Shown here piece after piece: positions 14,269-21,378 of a stretch of DNA of 21,378 bases; within the stretch, counting starts at the first letter, position 1; every line of letters starts with the position of its first letter. Where the stretch lies: NCBI GenBank assembly GCA_027296205.1, contig JAPUJM010000184.1:1-21378 (forward strand), written 5' to 3'. Both the position numbers and the translations under genes were made by a program. Source of the DNA: Actinomycetota bacterium. Lineage in GTDB: Bacteria; Actinomycetota; Acidimicrobiia; Spongiisociales; ZC4RG35. The notes below the pieces were generated by a model. The model had not been told where the DNA came from, ran no database searches, and saw nothing but the letters and a program-made list of their open reading frames with translations.

Positions 14269-15903
14269 GTGCCCCCGAAACCGGCGAGGGAGGCTCTTGT
14301 CGCCCGAGTCGTGCCAAACATCCCGACCTTTGCCGTCGACGACGGCTTCTGGTACTCCATTCCAGACCATCTCGCCGGGGACATCCAGATCGGGTCAATC
14401 GTTCGTGTCCCACTCGGGGGGAGACGTGTGCGTGGCTGGGTAGTCGAGACGTCGTCCAATCGTGAAGGCAAGCTCAAGGAGATTGCAGGTGTCTCCGGGG
14501 CGGCTGCGGTCTTCGACGACAGACTGTTGAGGACTCTCATGTGGGCTGCCCACCACTACGTGGCTCCAGTCTCGATCCTGCTGGGCAAGGCCACACCTCC
14601 GAATCTTCCCGGACCGATACCCGACGCCCCCACCAGCGACCCGGGCATTCAACCCTCGGCACACCCGATTCTCAGCCTGGCGGTTGCCGCTGCGGTCGGG
14701 GAGAGGAGACCTTCTCGTGTAGTTCTGGGACGTTGGCATCCGCTCGACTGGCTGGAATCGCTGGCCCCCATCTTGGAGGCGGGACGCTCGGCAATGGTCA
14801 TTGCCGCATCGGCCGCAGAGGTGGGCCGAATCTGCCATCGGGCCCGCCCCATCTATGGAGCGGCTCTGGTGGAGATCGCATCGACGACGGACGCCGAGGT
14901 CACACGAGGGTGGGAGTTGGCCCAGAGCTCGGGAAGGATCGTGGTCGGCACGCCACGCGTTTCGACGTGGATGGTTGGCGGACTGTCGTTGCTGGTGGTT
15001 CTCGAAGAGGGAAGGAGGGCGATGAAGGACCGTCAAACCCCAACTGTCCACGTCCGAGAGGTGGTCAGGAAGCGTTCGCTCATCGAGGGTTGCGCGGTGG
15101 CCTTCTTCGGTCCCACCCCCAGTGTCGAGGTGCTCTCGGCGGGTGCCGAGGTGACGCGGGTGGGGACCCGCGCCTGGGCTCTCGTGGAGATAGTCGACCG
15201 ATCGGATGAGGCTCCCGGGTCGGGACAATTGTCCAGCAGAGTCGTCGCCGCAATCCGCGCCATGTCGGATGCAGGGGAGGACTCCTTCGTTTTCACCAGT
15301 CACCGAATGATCGAGCAAACCGTGAGGGAGATCAATGCCCGGCTCGGCGCTCCCGTGGCAGGCATCGCCGCCACTGCGAGTCCCGTGACGGTTGGGACCG
15401 AAAAGGATCTTGCCGGGCTCAGGCCGGTGTCGCTTACGGTCGCCACCAACGTCGACGGAATGCTGATGAGGCCTGGATACCGAACAGGGGAGGAGGCCCT
15501 GCGCCAACTTGCCAGACTGGCCAACTCACTCAAGCCCGGATCGGGGCATCGGATGATGGTTCAGACATTCGACGTCGCCGGCCCTCTGGTCCAGGCATTG
15601 CGAAAAGGAGACCCGATCCCGTACCTGGAGCGGATTCTCGTCGAGCGCGCCAAGGCAGGTGTGCCACCGTCTACCGACATGATTGCAGTCGAAGTCCGCG
15701 GCGAACAGCCGGCCGGGCTGGACGGGGAGCTCAGGAAGCTCCCCGACGCATCGGTGATGGGCCCGATCGAGCTCGAGAAAGGCCGGCGTTGGCTTCTGGA
15801 AGGTGACCTCGGGAGGGCCCGGCCGGCGTTGCGACAGTTGGCGAGAAGATGGCGCGACTCGGGAAGCACTGTGCGCATAGACGCAGATCCGATTGACCTC
15901 TAG
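14269..15903 (+). CDS. priA: Degenerate, helicase-dead PriA-like primosomal protein N'
   Basis: PriA normally binds stalled forks and reloads the replicative helicase. This protein (544 residues from GTG 14269) keeps the N-terminal 3'-DNA-end-binding fold (ARVVPNIPTFAVDDGFWYSI, then GSIVRVPLGGRRVRGWVVE) and the C-terminal PriA region with VPPSTDM. The helicase motifs are gone: there is no Walker A GxxGxGKT, the DEEH box reads LEEGRRA, and the motif VI region (QVAGRAGR in active PriA) reads QLARLANSLK. Only two cysteines remain, so the eight-cysteine zinc module is absent. Shortened, inactive PriA in this place is typical of actinobacteria. TTG 14218 is an alternative start; GTG 14269 has a strong but distant GGAGGAG (about 12 nt). 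Confidence 0.88.
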   Translation: MPPKPAREALVARVVPNIPTFAVDDGFWYSIPDHLAGDIQIGSIVRVPLGGRRVRGWVVETSSNREGKLKEIAGVSGAAAVFDDRLLRTLMWAAHHYVAPVSILLGKATPPNLPGPIPDAPTSDPGIQPSAHPILSLAVAAAVGERRPSRVVLGRWHPLDWLESLAPILEAGRSAMVIAASAAEVGRICHRARPIYGAALVEIASTTDAEVTRGWELAQSSGRIVVGTPRVSTWMVGGLSLLVVLEEGRRAMKDRQTPTVHVREVVRKRSLIEGCAVAFFGPTPSVEVLSAGAEVTRVGTRAWALVEIVDRSDEAPGSGQLSSRVVAAIRAMSDAGEDSFVFTSHRMIEQTVREINARLGAPVAGIAATASPVTVGTEKDLAGLRPVSLTVATNVDGMLMRPGYRTGEEALRQLARLANSLKPGSGHRMMVQTFDVAGPLVQALRKGDPIPYLERILVERAKAGVPPSTDMIAVEVRGEQPAGLDGELRKLPDASVMGPIELEKGRRWLLEGDLGRARPALRQLARRWRDSGSTVRIDADPIDL

Positions 15904-15968
15904 TGGTGACTTACGGCTTCATCCCTCTACGCTGCCTCGCCGGGACCCTCCCGTGAACCACTGAGCAG
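15904..15968 (+). promoter_or_regulatory. Candidate promoter and small hairpin upstream of def
   Basis: GTGACT (15906-15911) and TACGCT (15928-15933) with a 16-nt spacer resemble an actinobacterial promoter and would start transcription near 15940. The following CGGGA/TCCCG inverted repeat (15941-15953, loop CCC) has no T-run, so a terminator is unlikely. This gap is the best place for a new transcription unit, def-fmt. Confidence 0.35.
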
Positions 15969-16469
15969 ATGGCTACCTATCCGATTCGAACGTTTGGCGA
16001 TCCTGTCCTCCGGATGGAGGCGAAGCCGGTTATTGACATTGACTCCACCGTGCGCACGCTGGTCCGAGACATGATCGAGACCATGTACAACGCTCCAGGG
16101 TTGGGGCTCGCCGCCAGCCAGATCGGTATCCCACGGCGTGTGGCGGTCTTTGACGTCCAGGACGAACTGGGCCCACGCGTGATGATCAACCCCGAGATCG
16201 TTGAGACGAGCGGTGAGTGGGAGTATGACGAGGGCTGCCTGTCTGTCCCCGACCGATACTGGCCCATCCTGCGACCTGCGTTCGCACGTGTGAAGGCCCT
16301 CGATCTCGACGGCAATGAGATTGAGCTCGCTGGTGATGGAATTGTTGGCCGCGTTCTCCAGCATGAGGTCGATCATGTCGACGGACGCCTACTGATCGAC
16401 CGGCTCCCCAAACGAGTCCGCAAGCACGCGTTGAAGGAGTTGCGAGACGAAGCGCTTGGCCTGAAATGA
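15969..16469 (+). CDS. def: Peptide deformylase
   Basis: Def removes the formyl group from nascent N-formylmethionine. The 166-residue protein has all three metal and active-site motifs: GLGLAASQ (44-51), EGCLS (88-92, Cys90) and QHEVDHVDG (His132, Glu133, His136). It reads as type 1 with normal length. The family N-terminus ATYPIRTFGDPVLR supports ATG 15969, although the Shine-Dalgarno is weak. Its stop overlaps the fmt start (ATGA), pairing the deformylase with the enzyme that adds the formyl group. Confidence 0.97.
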   Translation: MATYPIRTFGDPVLRMEAKPVIDIDSTVRTLVRDMIETMYNAPGLGLAASQIGIPRRVAVFDVQDELGPRVMINPEIVETSGEWEYDEGCLSVPDRYWPILRPAFARVKALDLDGNEIELAGDGIVGRVLQHEVDHVDGRLLIDRLPKRVRKHALKELRDEALGLK

Positions 16470-17380
16470 CCCGGATCGTCTTTCTGGGGACCCCGGATGC
16501 CGCCATTCCGGCTCTCGCCACCCTGACCAGGGAGTTCGATGTTGGCCTTGTGCTCACCCAGCCGGATAGACCCCGGGGCCGTTCCGGGACACCGACGGCG
16601 CCCCCGATCAAGATGTTTGCTCTGGATGCGGAGCTCACGGTTGCCCAGCCGTCTACTTCGGCGGAGCTGGTCTCAGCCGTCGAAGCCACCGGGGACTTCG
16701 ATGTCGGCGTGGTCGTTGCCTACGGCCGGATACTTCGTCCCGAATTTTTGGCCCGGCCGACGTCCGGGTTTCTCAACCTTCACTTCTCGCTTCTGCCCCG
16801 CTGGCGCGGCGCGGCGCCCGTTCAACGTGCCCTCATGGCCGGAGACACGATGAGTGGCGTGACCGTGATCAAGATCGATGAGGGTCTGGACACCGGCCCG
16901 GTTCTGACCGCCCAGGCCGTGGACATCCTTCCTGATGAGAATGGGGGCGAGCTCACCGGGCGACTCGCTGATCTCGGGGCAAGGCTCATAGTCAGGGTCC
17001 TACCCGGGTATCTGGACGGGTCGGTTGTCCCGGTGGACCAGACCGAGGAGGGCACGACCTACGCCGACAAGATCTCAATCGACGACCGCATGGTGGCCAC
17101 CTCACCCTCGGTAACCGATTTCGTCAACCGGGTACGTGCTCTTGCGCCCAGCCCGGCGGCGACGGTCGAGATAGACGGCCAGACGCACAAGATTCTCGAA
17201 GCCCGCCGACACCATCATGTGCCTGTCGCCGGAACCTGGGTCGTGGTCGACTCTGTCCCGGTGCTCGGTGTTGGCGGCGGGGGTGTGGAGCTCGTCTCGC
17301 TACAGCCATCTGGCAAGACGGCTCGGTCGGGGGCGGACTGGGTCCGGGGGAGACGGCGGGAGGCTGGTGTCGTCTCTTGA
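16466..17380 (+). CDS. fmt: Methionyl-tRNA formyltransferase
   Basis: Fmt formylates initiator Met-tRNA with 10-formyl-THF. The 304-residue protein begins with RIVFLGTPDAA and has the catalytic Asn104 and His106 in LNLHFSLLPRWRGAAPVQRA, with Asp142 in DEGLDTGPV. The smaller C-terminal tRNA-binding domain (VTDFVNRVRALAPSPAA) follows. Length is normal. It is coupled to def through ATGA. In mycobacteria fmt is followed by the rRNA methyltransferase fmu/rsmB; here rpe follows directly. Confidence 0.97.
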   Translation: MTRIVFLGTPDAAIPALATLTREFDVGLVLTQPDRPRGRSGTPTAPPIKMFALDAELTVAQPSTSAELVSAVEATGDFDVGVVVAYGRILRPEFLARPTSGFLNLHFSLLPRWRGAAPVQRALMAGDTMSGVTVIKIDEGLDTGPVLTAQAVDILPDENGGELTGRLADLGARLIVRVLPGYLDGSVVPVDQTEEGTTYADKISIDDRMVATSPSVTDFVNRVRALAPSPAATVEIDGQTHKILEARRHHHVPVAGTWVVVDSVPVLGVGGGGVELVSLQPSGKTARSGADWVRGRRREAGVVS

Positions 17381-17419
17381 GCCTGGGACGCGATCTGACG
17401 GTCCTGTCTGCAGTCGCGA

Positions 17420-17430
17420 GGTGTGACACC
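17420..17430 (+). other. Short perfect inverted repeat before rpe
   Basis: GGTGTGACACC has arms GGTGT and ACACC around a single G, in the 52-85-nt gap between fmt and rpe. It could be an operator half-pair or a tiny RNA hairpin. Similar GGTG/CACC palindromes occur after carB and inside efp, so chance in GC-rich DNA is a serious alternative. Confidence 0.25.
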
Positions 17431-17465
17431 GGGTGAGTCGACGGCCCTCATACACTTCATCGCCA

Positions 17466-18122
17466 GTGAGCATCAAGATTGCGCCGTCACTTCTTGCCGC
17501 CGACTTCGCCCGACTGGAGTCCGAGATCAAGGGCATCGAGGATCACGTCGAGTGGCTGCATCTCGACGTCATGGATGGTCACTTCGTGCCGAACATCTCC
17601 TTTGGGATACCGGTCATCGAAAGCGTCAGAAAGGTCACCGACCTCTATTTCGACTGTCATGTGATGACGACCAACCCCGACAGCCATCTGGAGGATTTTG
17701 CCCGCGCCGGGGCGAACCTCGTGTCGATGCACATCGAGGCGATCCCCGATCCCACCGGTCCGGCCGAGCGCGCCAGGGAGGTTGGGCTCGATTTTGGCCT
17801 CGTCATCAATCCGATCACACCGTTTGAGGGAATCGCACCATTTGTGGAGTTGTGCGATCTGGTGGTGGTGATGTCGGTTGAGCCGGGTTTCGGAGGCCAG
17901 TCTTTTATCCCCGAGGTCCTGTCCAAGGTCGAGGCGGCCAGAGAATGGGTTGAGAATCGGGGTTTGACAGCCGATATTGAGGTCGATGGTGGTATCACAG
18001 CCGATAACGCACGGCTGGTTGCCGACGCCGGCGCCAACGTGCTGGTTGCTGGATCTGCAGTATTCGGAGCAGAAGATCCCCCGTCAGCGGTAATGGAGAT
18101 CAGAAGGGCAGTGGAGAGTTGA
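17466..18122 (+). CDS. rpe: Ribulose-phosphate 3-epimerase
   Basis: Rpe interconverts ribulose 5-phosphate and xylulose 5-phosphate in the pentose phosphate pathway. Ribulose 5-phosphate is also the RibB substrate encoded downstream. The TIM-barrel protein has KIAPSLLAADF with Ser8, HLDVMDGHFVPN (His32, Asp34), DCHVMT (His65), SVEPGFGGQSF and EVDGGI with the second catalytic Asp. GTG 17466 gives the canonical N-terminus and 218 residues. It has no Shine-Dalgarno, but TACACT at 17451-17456 could be a -10 for a leaderless mRNA. GTG 17433 would add 11 residues (229 total) with GAGG 11 nt upstream. The next gene starts directly after the stop. Confidence 0.95.
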   Translation: MSIKIAPSLLAADFARLESEIKGIEDHVEWLHLDVMDGHFVPNISFGIPVIESVRKVTDLYFDCHVMTTNPDSHLEDFARAGANLVSMHIEAIPDPTGPAERAREVGLDFGLVINPITPFEGIAPFVELCDLVVVMSVEPGFGGQSFIPEVLSKVEAAREWVENRGLTADIEVDGGITADNARLVADAGANVLVAGSAVFGAEDPPSAVMEIRRAVES

Positions 18123-19052
18123 ATGAGTGACCGTGTCCTGGTAGCGGATGACGACCCGGACATCTTGACCGTGGTCAAGATCAACCTCGAGCTGGACGGC
18201 TTCGAGGTCGATACCGCCGTCGACGGCGAGGACGCTTTGGCGAAGGCCACCTCCACTCCACCGAACGTGATCATCCTCGACATCATGATGCCGAGGATGG
18301 ATGGGCTGACGGCATTGCATCGACTCCGCAGTCAGGCCGGGACCGCCAACATCCCGATCATCCTTCTGACCGCCCGCGGGCTACCCGAAGACCGGGTGCG
18401 TGGTCTCGAGCTCGGTGCCGACGATTACATCACCAAGCCGTTCGACATCACGGAGTTGGCAGCAAGAGTCAAGGCCGTTCTTCGAAGAACTCAGGCGGCT
18501 CGGGACCTGTCACCCCTCACCGGTCTGCCCGGTAACTTCAAGATCACGGCCGAGATCGAGGATTGCATCCGCGAGGAGCGTTCGTTCGCCCTGGTCCACG
18601 GTGACCTGGACAACTTCAAGGCCTTCAACGATCACTACGGTTTCATGCGCGGTGATGAGGTGATTCGCTTTTGCGCATCGAGCTTCACCGAGGCTGCGGA
18701 AAGTCTTGGAATGGCGGGCGCCTTCGTCGGGCACATCGGGGGAGATGACTTCGTGGCCATCATCGCGCCCGAGATGTCGGAGCTGTTCGCCAAGGAAGTC
18801 ATCGAGCGATTCGACGACGGGATACTGGACCTCTATGACACAGCAGACGCCCTCCGCGGCTACATCGAGGTGATCGATCGTCGAGGTGAGCGTTACGCCT
18901 TTCCTGTCGTGTCGCTATCCCTGGGTGTAGCGTCCACCGATGTGCGAGAAATCGGCACGCAATGGGAGGCGTCGGCGATAGCGGTGGAAATGAAAGAGTT
19001 CGCAAAGAAACAGCAAGGCTCGACATACCGCATCGATCGTCGCACCGCATAG
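18123..19052 (+). CDS. Response regulator with receiver and GGDEF-type (GGDDF) domain
   Basis: The 309-residue cytoplasmic protein has an intact receiver domain: acidic Asp9-Asp11, phosphoacceptor Asp53 in ILDIMMPRMDG, Thr83 in LLTARG and Lys105 in DDYITKPFD. A GGDEF-family domain follows from about 128: SPLTGLPGNF, HGDLDNFKAFNDHYG (metal-site Asp161, guanine-site Asn169/Asp170), RGDEVIRF and the signature GGDDF (206-210) in place of GGDEF/GGEEF. No RxxD inhibitory site is visible just before it. It may be a c-di-GMP synthase or a GTP-binding relic; sequence cannot decide. No histidine kinase is nearby. It starts directly after the rpe stop with a good GGAGAG and ends directly before ribD, so it is inside the riboflavin operon. 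Confidence 0.9.
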   Translation: MSDRVLVADDDPDILTVVKINLELDGFEVDTAVDGEDALAKATSTPPNVIILDIMMPRMDGLTALHRLRSQAGTANIPIILLTARGLPEDRVRGLELGADDYITKPFDITELAARVKAVLRRTQAARDLSPLTGLPGNFKITAEIEDCIREERSFALVHGDLDNFKAFNDHYGFMRGDEVIRFCASSFTEAAESLGMAGAFVGHIGGDDFVAIIAPEMSELFAKEVIERFDDGILDLYDTADALRGYIEVIDRRGERYAFPVVSLSLGVASTDVREIGTQWEASAIAVEMKEFAKKQQGSTYRIDRRTA

Positions 19053-20102
19053 GTGGTCGACGATCGCCACATGCGACGCGCCATCGAACTGGCGCGGCCC
19101 CATAAGACCCACCCCAATCCCCGCGTCGGCGCCGTTGTGGTGGATGGCTCAGGTCTGGTCATCGGCGAAGGCGCGCATCTCGGGGTCGGAGACGATCATG
19201 CCGAGGTTGTTGCCTTGCGGGCTGCCGACAGAGCGGCTGCCGGGTCCACCTTGTATGTCACATTGGAACCCTGTACCCACCAAGGACGAACCCCTCCGTG
19301 TGTTGAAGCGGTCATCGAAGCAGGTATCCGACGGGTTGTGGTCGGGGCGGTTGATCCGGATGATCGAGTCGCAGGGTCGGGGATCGCTCGCTTACGTGAG
19401 GGGGGAGTGGAGGTCGTCGAGGGCGTCCTGACGGCTGAGGCTCGGGAGTTGGATCATGGCTACTTCCACCACCGCGAGACGGGTCTGCCAGAAGTGACGC
19501 TCAAATATGCCATGACGCTGGACGGAGCGGTCGCAGCCGCCAACGGAACATCACAGTGGATCACCTCAGAGGAGGCCCGGATGGATGCCCATCGTCTCCG
19601 GGCCGATGCCGATGCTGTCGTTGTCGGCGCCGGGACGATCCGAATCGACGATCCCCGGCTGACTGTGCGGATTCCGGGCTATGACGGTCCTCAACCTGTC
19701 CCGGTTGTCGTGGCCGGGACCGGCGACCTCCCCGACACGGCCCGGATTTGGGAGAGGGAGCCGGTGGTGTTGTCAACCACCGATCGCAGGGTTCCTTCGG
19801 GTCGGGTGGTGCATGTTGATGGGGCGGATGGTCTTCCAGACCCGACGTCGGCGTGCCACATCCTCTCCGAGCTCGGGTACCTCGATGTCTTGGTCGAAGG
19901 GGGTGCCAGGCTGGCGGGGGAGTGGTGGAGGGCCGGCGTTGTGAGTCGCGCCGTGGTCTATCTGGGGGCCATGGTCGGTGGCGGCAGTGGAATCAGCCCG
20001 CTCGCCGGAACGTTCAAGACCATCGACGACGCGGCAGCAGTGTCGTTGACCGGGGTGCGTAGCCTTGGTCCCGACTACCGAATCGACTTCGAGCTGAAGT
20101 AG
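19053..20102 (+). CDS. ribD: Bifunctional riboflavin deaminase / reductase RibD
   Basis: RibD deaminates the pyrimidine made by RibA from GTP, then reduces its ribose side chain. The N-terminal deaminase (1-145) has the zinc ligands His49 in HAEVVAL and Cys74 and Cys83 in PCTHQGRTPPC. The reductase (about 145-345) has KYAMTLDGAVA, GTSQWITSEEAR, VGAGTIRIDDPRLT and VEGGARLAG. At 349 residues it is of usual length. GTG 19053 lies right after the regulator's stop, and MRRAIELA at residue 7 matches the family N-terminus. There is no space for an FMN riboswitch before it. Confidence 0.97.
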   Translation: MVDDRHMRRAIELARPHKTHPNPRVGAVVVDGSGLVIGEGAHLGVGDDHAEVVALRAADRAAAGSTLYVTLEPCTHQGRTPPCVEAVIEAGIRRVVVGAVDPDDRVAGSGIARLREGGVEVVEGVLTAEARELDHGYFHHRETGLPEVTLKYAMTLDGAVAAANGTSQWITSEEARMDAHRLRADADAVVVGAGTIRIDDPRLTVRIPGYDGPQPVPVVVAGTGDLPDTARIWEREPVVLSTTDRRVPSGRVVHVDGADGLPDPTSACHILSELGYLDVLVEGGARLAGEWWRAGVVSRAVVYLGAMVGGGSGISPLAGTFKTIDDAAAVSLTGVRSLGPDYRIDFELK

Positions 20103-20105
20103 CCA

Positions 20106-20696
20106 ATGTTCACAGGGATCGTGGAACAAATCGGATCCGTCTTAGACGTCGCCGAGCAGGCCGAGGGGCGCAGGCTGGTCCTGTCCGGCCAGGGCCTGGT
20201 CGATGTGCCCGTGGGGGCGTCCATCGCTGTGAACGGCGTTTGCCTGACCGCTGTGAAGGTGGAAGATGAGAGGGTTACAGTTGACGTGATTCCGGAGACG
20301 TTGAATCGGACCAACCTGGGCGAGGTCGGAACAGGCGGAAGGGTCAATCTGGAAAGGCCAATGCGTGCCGACGGCCGATTCGATGGCCACATCGTCCAGG
20401 GTCATGTCGATGGCGTCGGCGTGGTCAGCGCGATCAACCATGACGACGGGGGCACGCTGATGACTGTCGAGGCGCCGGCTGGTCTCATGGCGTTCATAGT
20501 CGAGAAAGGCTCGATCACGGTCGATGGCGTGAGTCTGACGGTCGCGGCGATGACCGAGCGGTCGTTCTCGGTTGCTCTGATCCCGCACACCCTCGAGTTC
20601 ACAACTCTCGGTTTGCGGAAGCCCGAAGACACCGTAAACCTGGAGAACGACGTGATTGCCAAGTACGTGGAGAGACTGTTGGAAGGACGAACGTGA
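20106..20696 (+). CDS. ribE: Riboflavin synthase alpha chain
   Basis: This enzyme dismutates two 6,7-dimethyl-8-ribityllumazine molecules to riboflavin. The 196 residues form the expected two lumazine-binding repeats: MFTGIVEQIG to about 88, then GHIVQGHVDGVG onwards. Both contain the ligand-site pattern VNGVCLT or VDGVSLT. The C-terminal helix NDVIAKYVERLL mediates trimer formation in known structures. The gene is called ribE in E. coli nomenclature (ribC in mycobacterial annotation). It starts 3 nt after ribD and its stop overlaps ribBA (GTGA). Confidence 0.97.
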   Translation: MFTGIVEQIGSVLDVAEQAEGRRLVLSGQGLVDVPVGASIAVNGVCLTAVKVEDERVTVDVIPETLNRTNLGEVGTGGRVNLERPMRADGRFDGHIVQGHVDGVGVVSAINHDDGGTLMTVEAPAGLMAFIVEKGSITVDGVSLTVAAMTERSFSVALIPHTLEFTTLGLRKPEDTVNLENDVIAKYVERLLEGRT

Positions 20697-21378
20697 CCTT
20701 CGCACCGATCGACGAGATCATCGAAGCGATTTCCCGCGGCGAGATGGTGGTCATGGTCGATGACGAAGACCGTGAGAACGAAGGCGATCTCATCCTCGCT
20801 GCCGAAGAGGCCACACCCGAGAAGGTTGGCCTGATGCTCCGACATACCAGCGGCATCATCTGTCTACCGATCGTTGGTGAGCGTCTCGATGAGCTCGATC
20901 TTCCGATGATGGTCGCCAAGAACACAGATGTTCGTCGAACGGCGTTCACCGTTTCGATCGACGCTGCCCAGGGCACCACCACCGGTATCTCCGCTGTCGA
21001 CCGTTGTCGGACCATCAAGACGGTCCTCGACCCGAATACCAAGCCGGCGGACCTGGCGCGCCCCGGCCACATGTACCCCTTGCGGTACGAGCCCGGTGGC
21101 GTGATGAAACGGGCCGGGCACACTGAGGCCGCCGTGGACCTCGCCCGTCTTGCCGGCAAGTACCCGGCCGGCGTGCTCGCGGAGGTCATGAACGACGACG
21201 GCACTGTGGCGCGGCTACCCGAGCTCGAGCGCTTTGCCAAGGAGCATGAATTGGCCATGGGGACCATTGCCGATCTGATCGCGTATCGACGTCGGACAGA
21301 GAAGCTGGTGGAGCGCGTGGTGGAGGCTCGGGTCCCGACAGCCCATGGAACTTTCACTGCGGTCGGGTATCGCTCGCT
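20693..21378 (+). CDS. ribBA: 3,4-dihydroxy-2-butanone 4-phosphate synthase / GTP cyclohydrolase II, N-terminal part (truncated by window edge)
   Basis: From a GTG overlapping the ribE stop, about 228 residues are visible before the window ends. They form a complete DHBP synthase domain, which turns ribulose 5-phosphate into the four-carbon riboflavin precursor: the acidic loop DDEDRENEGDLI (23-34), GISAVDR, the RPGHMYPLRY segment, and HTEAAVDLARLAG. The reading continues through IADLIAYRRRTEKLVERVVE into PTAHGTFTAVGYRS, which is the usual opening of the GTP cyclohydrolase II half. It is therefore a RibBA fusion, although most of the RibA half lies outside. ribH may follow, as in related operons. 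Confidence 0.94.
   Translation, partial: MTFAPIDEIIEAISRGEMVVMVDDEDRENEGDLILAAEEATPEKVGLMLRHTSGIICLPIVGERLDELDLPMMVAKNTDVRRTAFTVSIDAAQGTTTGISAVDRCRTIKTVLDPNTKPADLARPGHMYPLRYEPGGVMKRAGHTEAAVDLARLAGKYPAGVLAEVMNDDGTVARLPELERFAKEHELAMGTIADLIAYRRRTEKLVERVVEARVPTAHGTFTAVGYRS

Noticed and set aside
15941..15953. Intrinsic terminator after priA
   Set aside because: The CGGGA/TCCCG stem is only 5 bp and has no T-run after it.
19040..19060. FMN riboswitch before ribD
   Set aside because: ribD begins directly after the preceding stop, and the gaps upstream of the rib cluster (at most 85 nt) show no RFN-type motif.

Overview
This window is a dense, almost entirely plus-strand housekeeping segment. High GC, GTG/TTG starts, TAnnnT-type -10 elements, an mIHF gene, a helicase-dead PriA and the order pyrR-pyrB-pyrC-carA-carB-pyrF-mihF-gmk-rpoZ-coaBC-metK-priA-def/fmt-rpe-ribD-ribE-ribBA all point to an actinobacterium. 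The order closely parallels the pyr-to-rib region of Mycobacterium as I recall it. A class 1B-type PyrD inside the operon, a REC-GGDEF protein before ribD and several unusual protein details argue against a mycobacterium or streptomycete. A deep-branching lineage such as Acidimicrobiia is my inference, not something the sequence proves.

Layout. Positions 1-302 hold the 5' part of a minus-strand gene (SHOCT-like plus a possible PH-like domain). Positions 303-625 are a divergent intergenic region. Then come efp and nusB (626-1728). Next is a 158-nt leader (1729-1886) with a clear PyrR-binding RNA hairpin and a 12-codon leader peptide, followed by the pyrimidine operon pyrR-pyrB-pyrC-carA-carB-pyrD-pyrF (1887-10639). 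Most of its genes overlap by stop/start codons. mihF-gmk-rpoZ-coaBC-metK-priA follow (10737-15903), then def-fmt (15969-17380). The last run is rpe, a REC-GGDDF regulator, ribD, ribE and the start of ribBA, which runs off the right edge.

How the genes work together. carAB, pyrB, pyrC, pyrD and pyrF carry out de novo UMP synthesis apart from the PyrE step, which is not in the window. PyrR probably senses uridine nucleotides and represses translation through the leader hairpin. gmk, rpoZ and mihF link to GTP supply, RNA polymerase and the nucleoid. coaBC and metK make coenzyme A precursors and SAM. def and fmt handle N-formylmethionine. ribD, ribE and ribBA make riboflavin from GTP and ribulose 5-phosphate, and Rpe acts on ribulose 5-phosphate.

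I saw no tRNA or rRNA gene, insertion sequence, CRISPR array, phage gene or convincing intrinsic terminator. I did not find a large undescribed system. The points most worth a second look are the pyr leader, the N-terminal extension of NusB, the REC-GGDDF protein in the rib cluster, the missing pyrK, and the EF-P loop.
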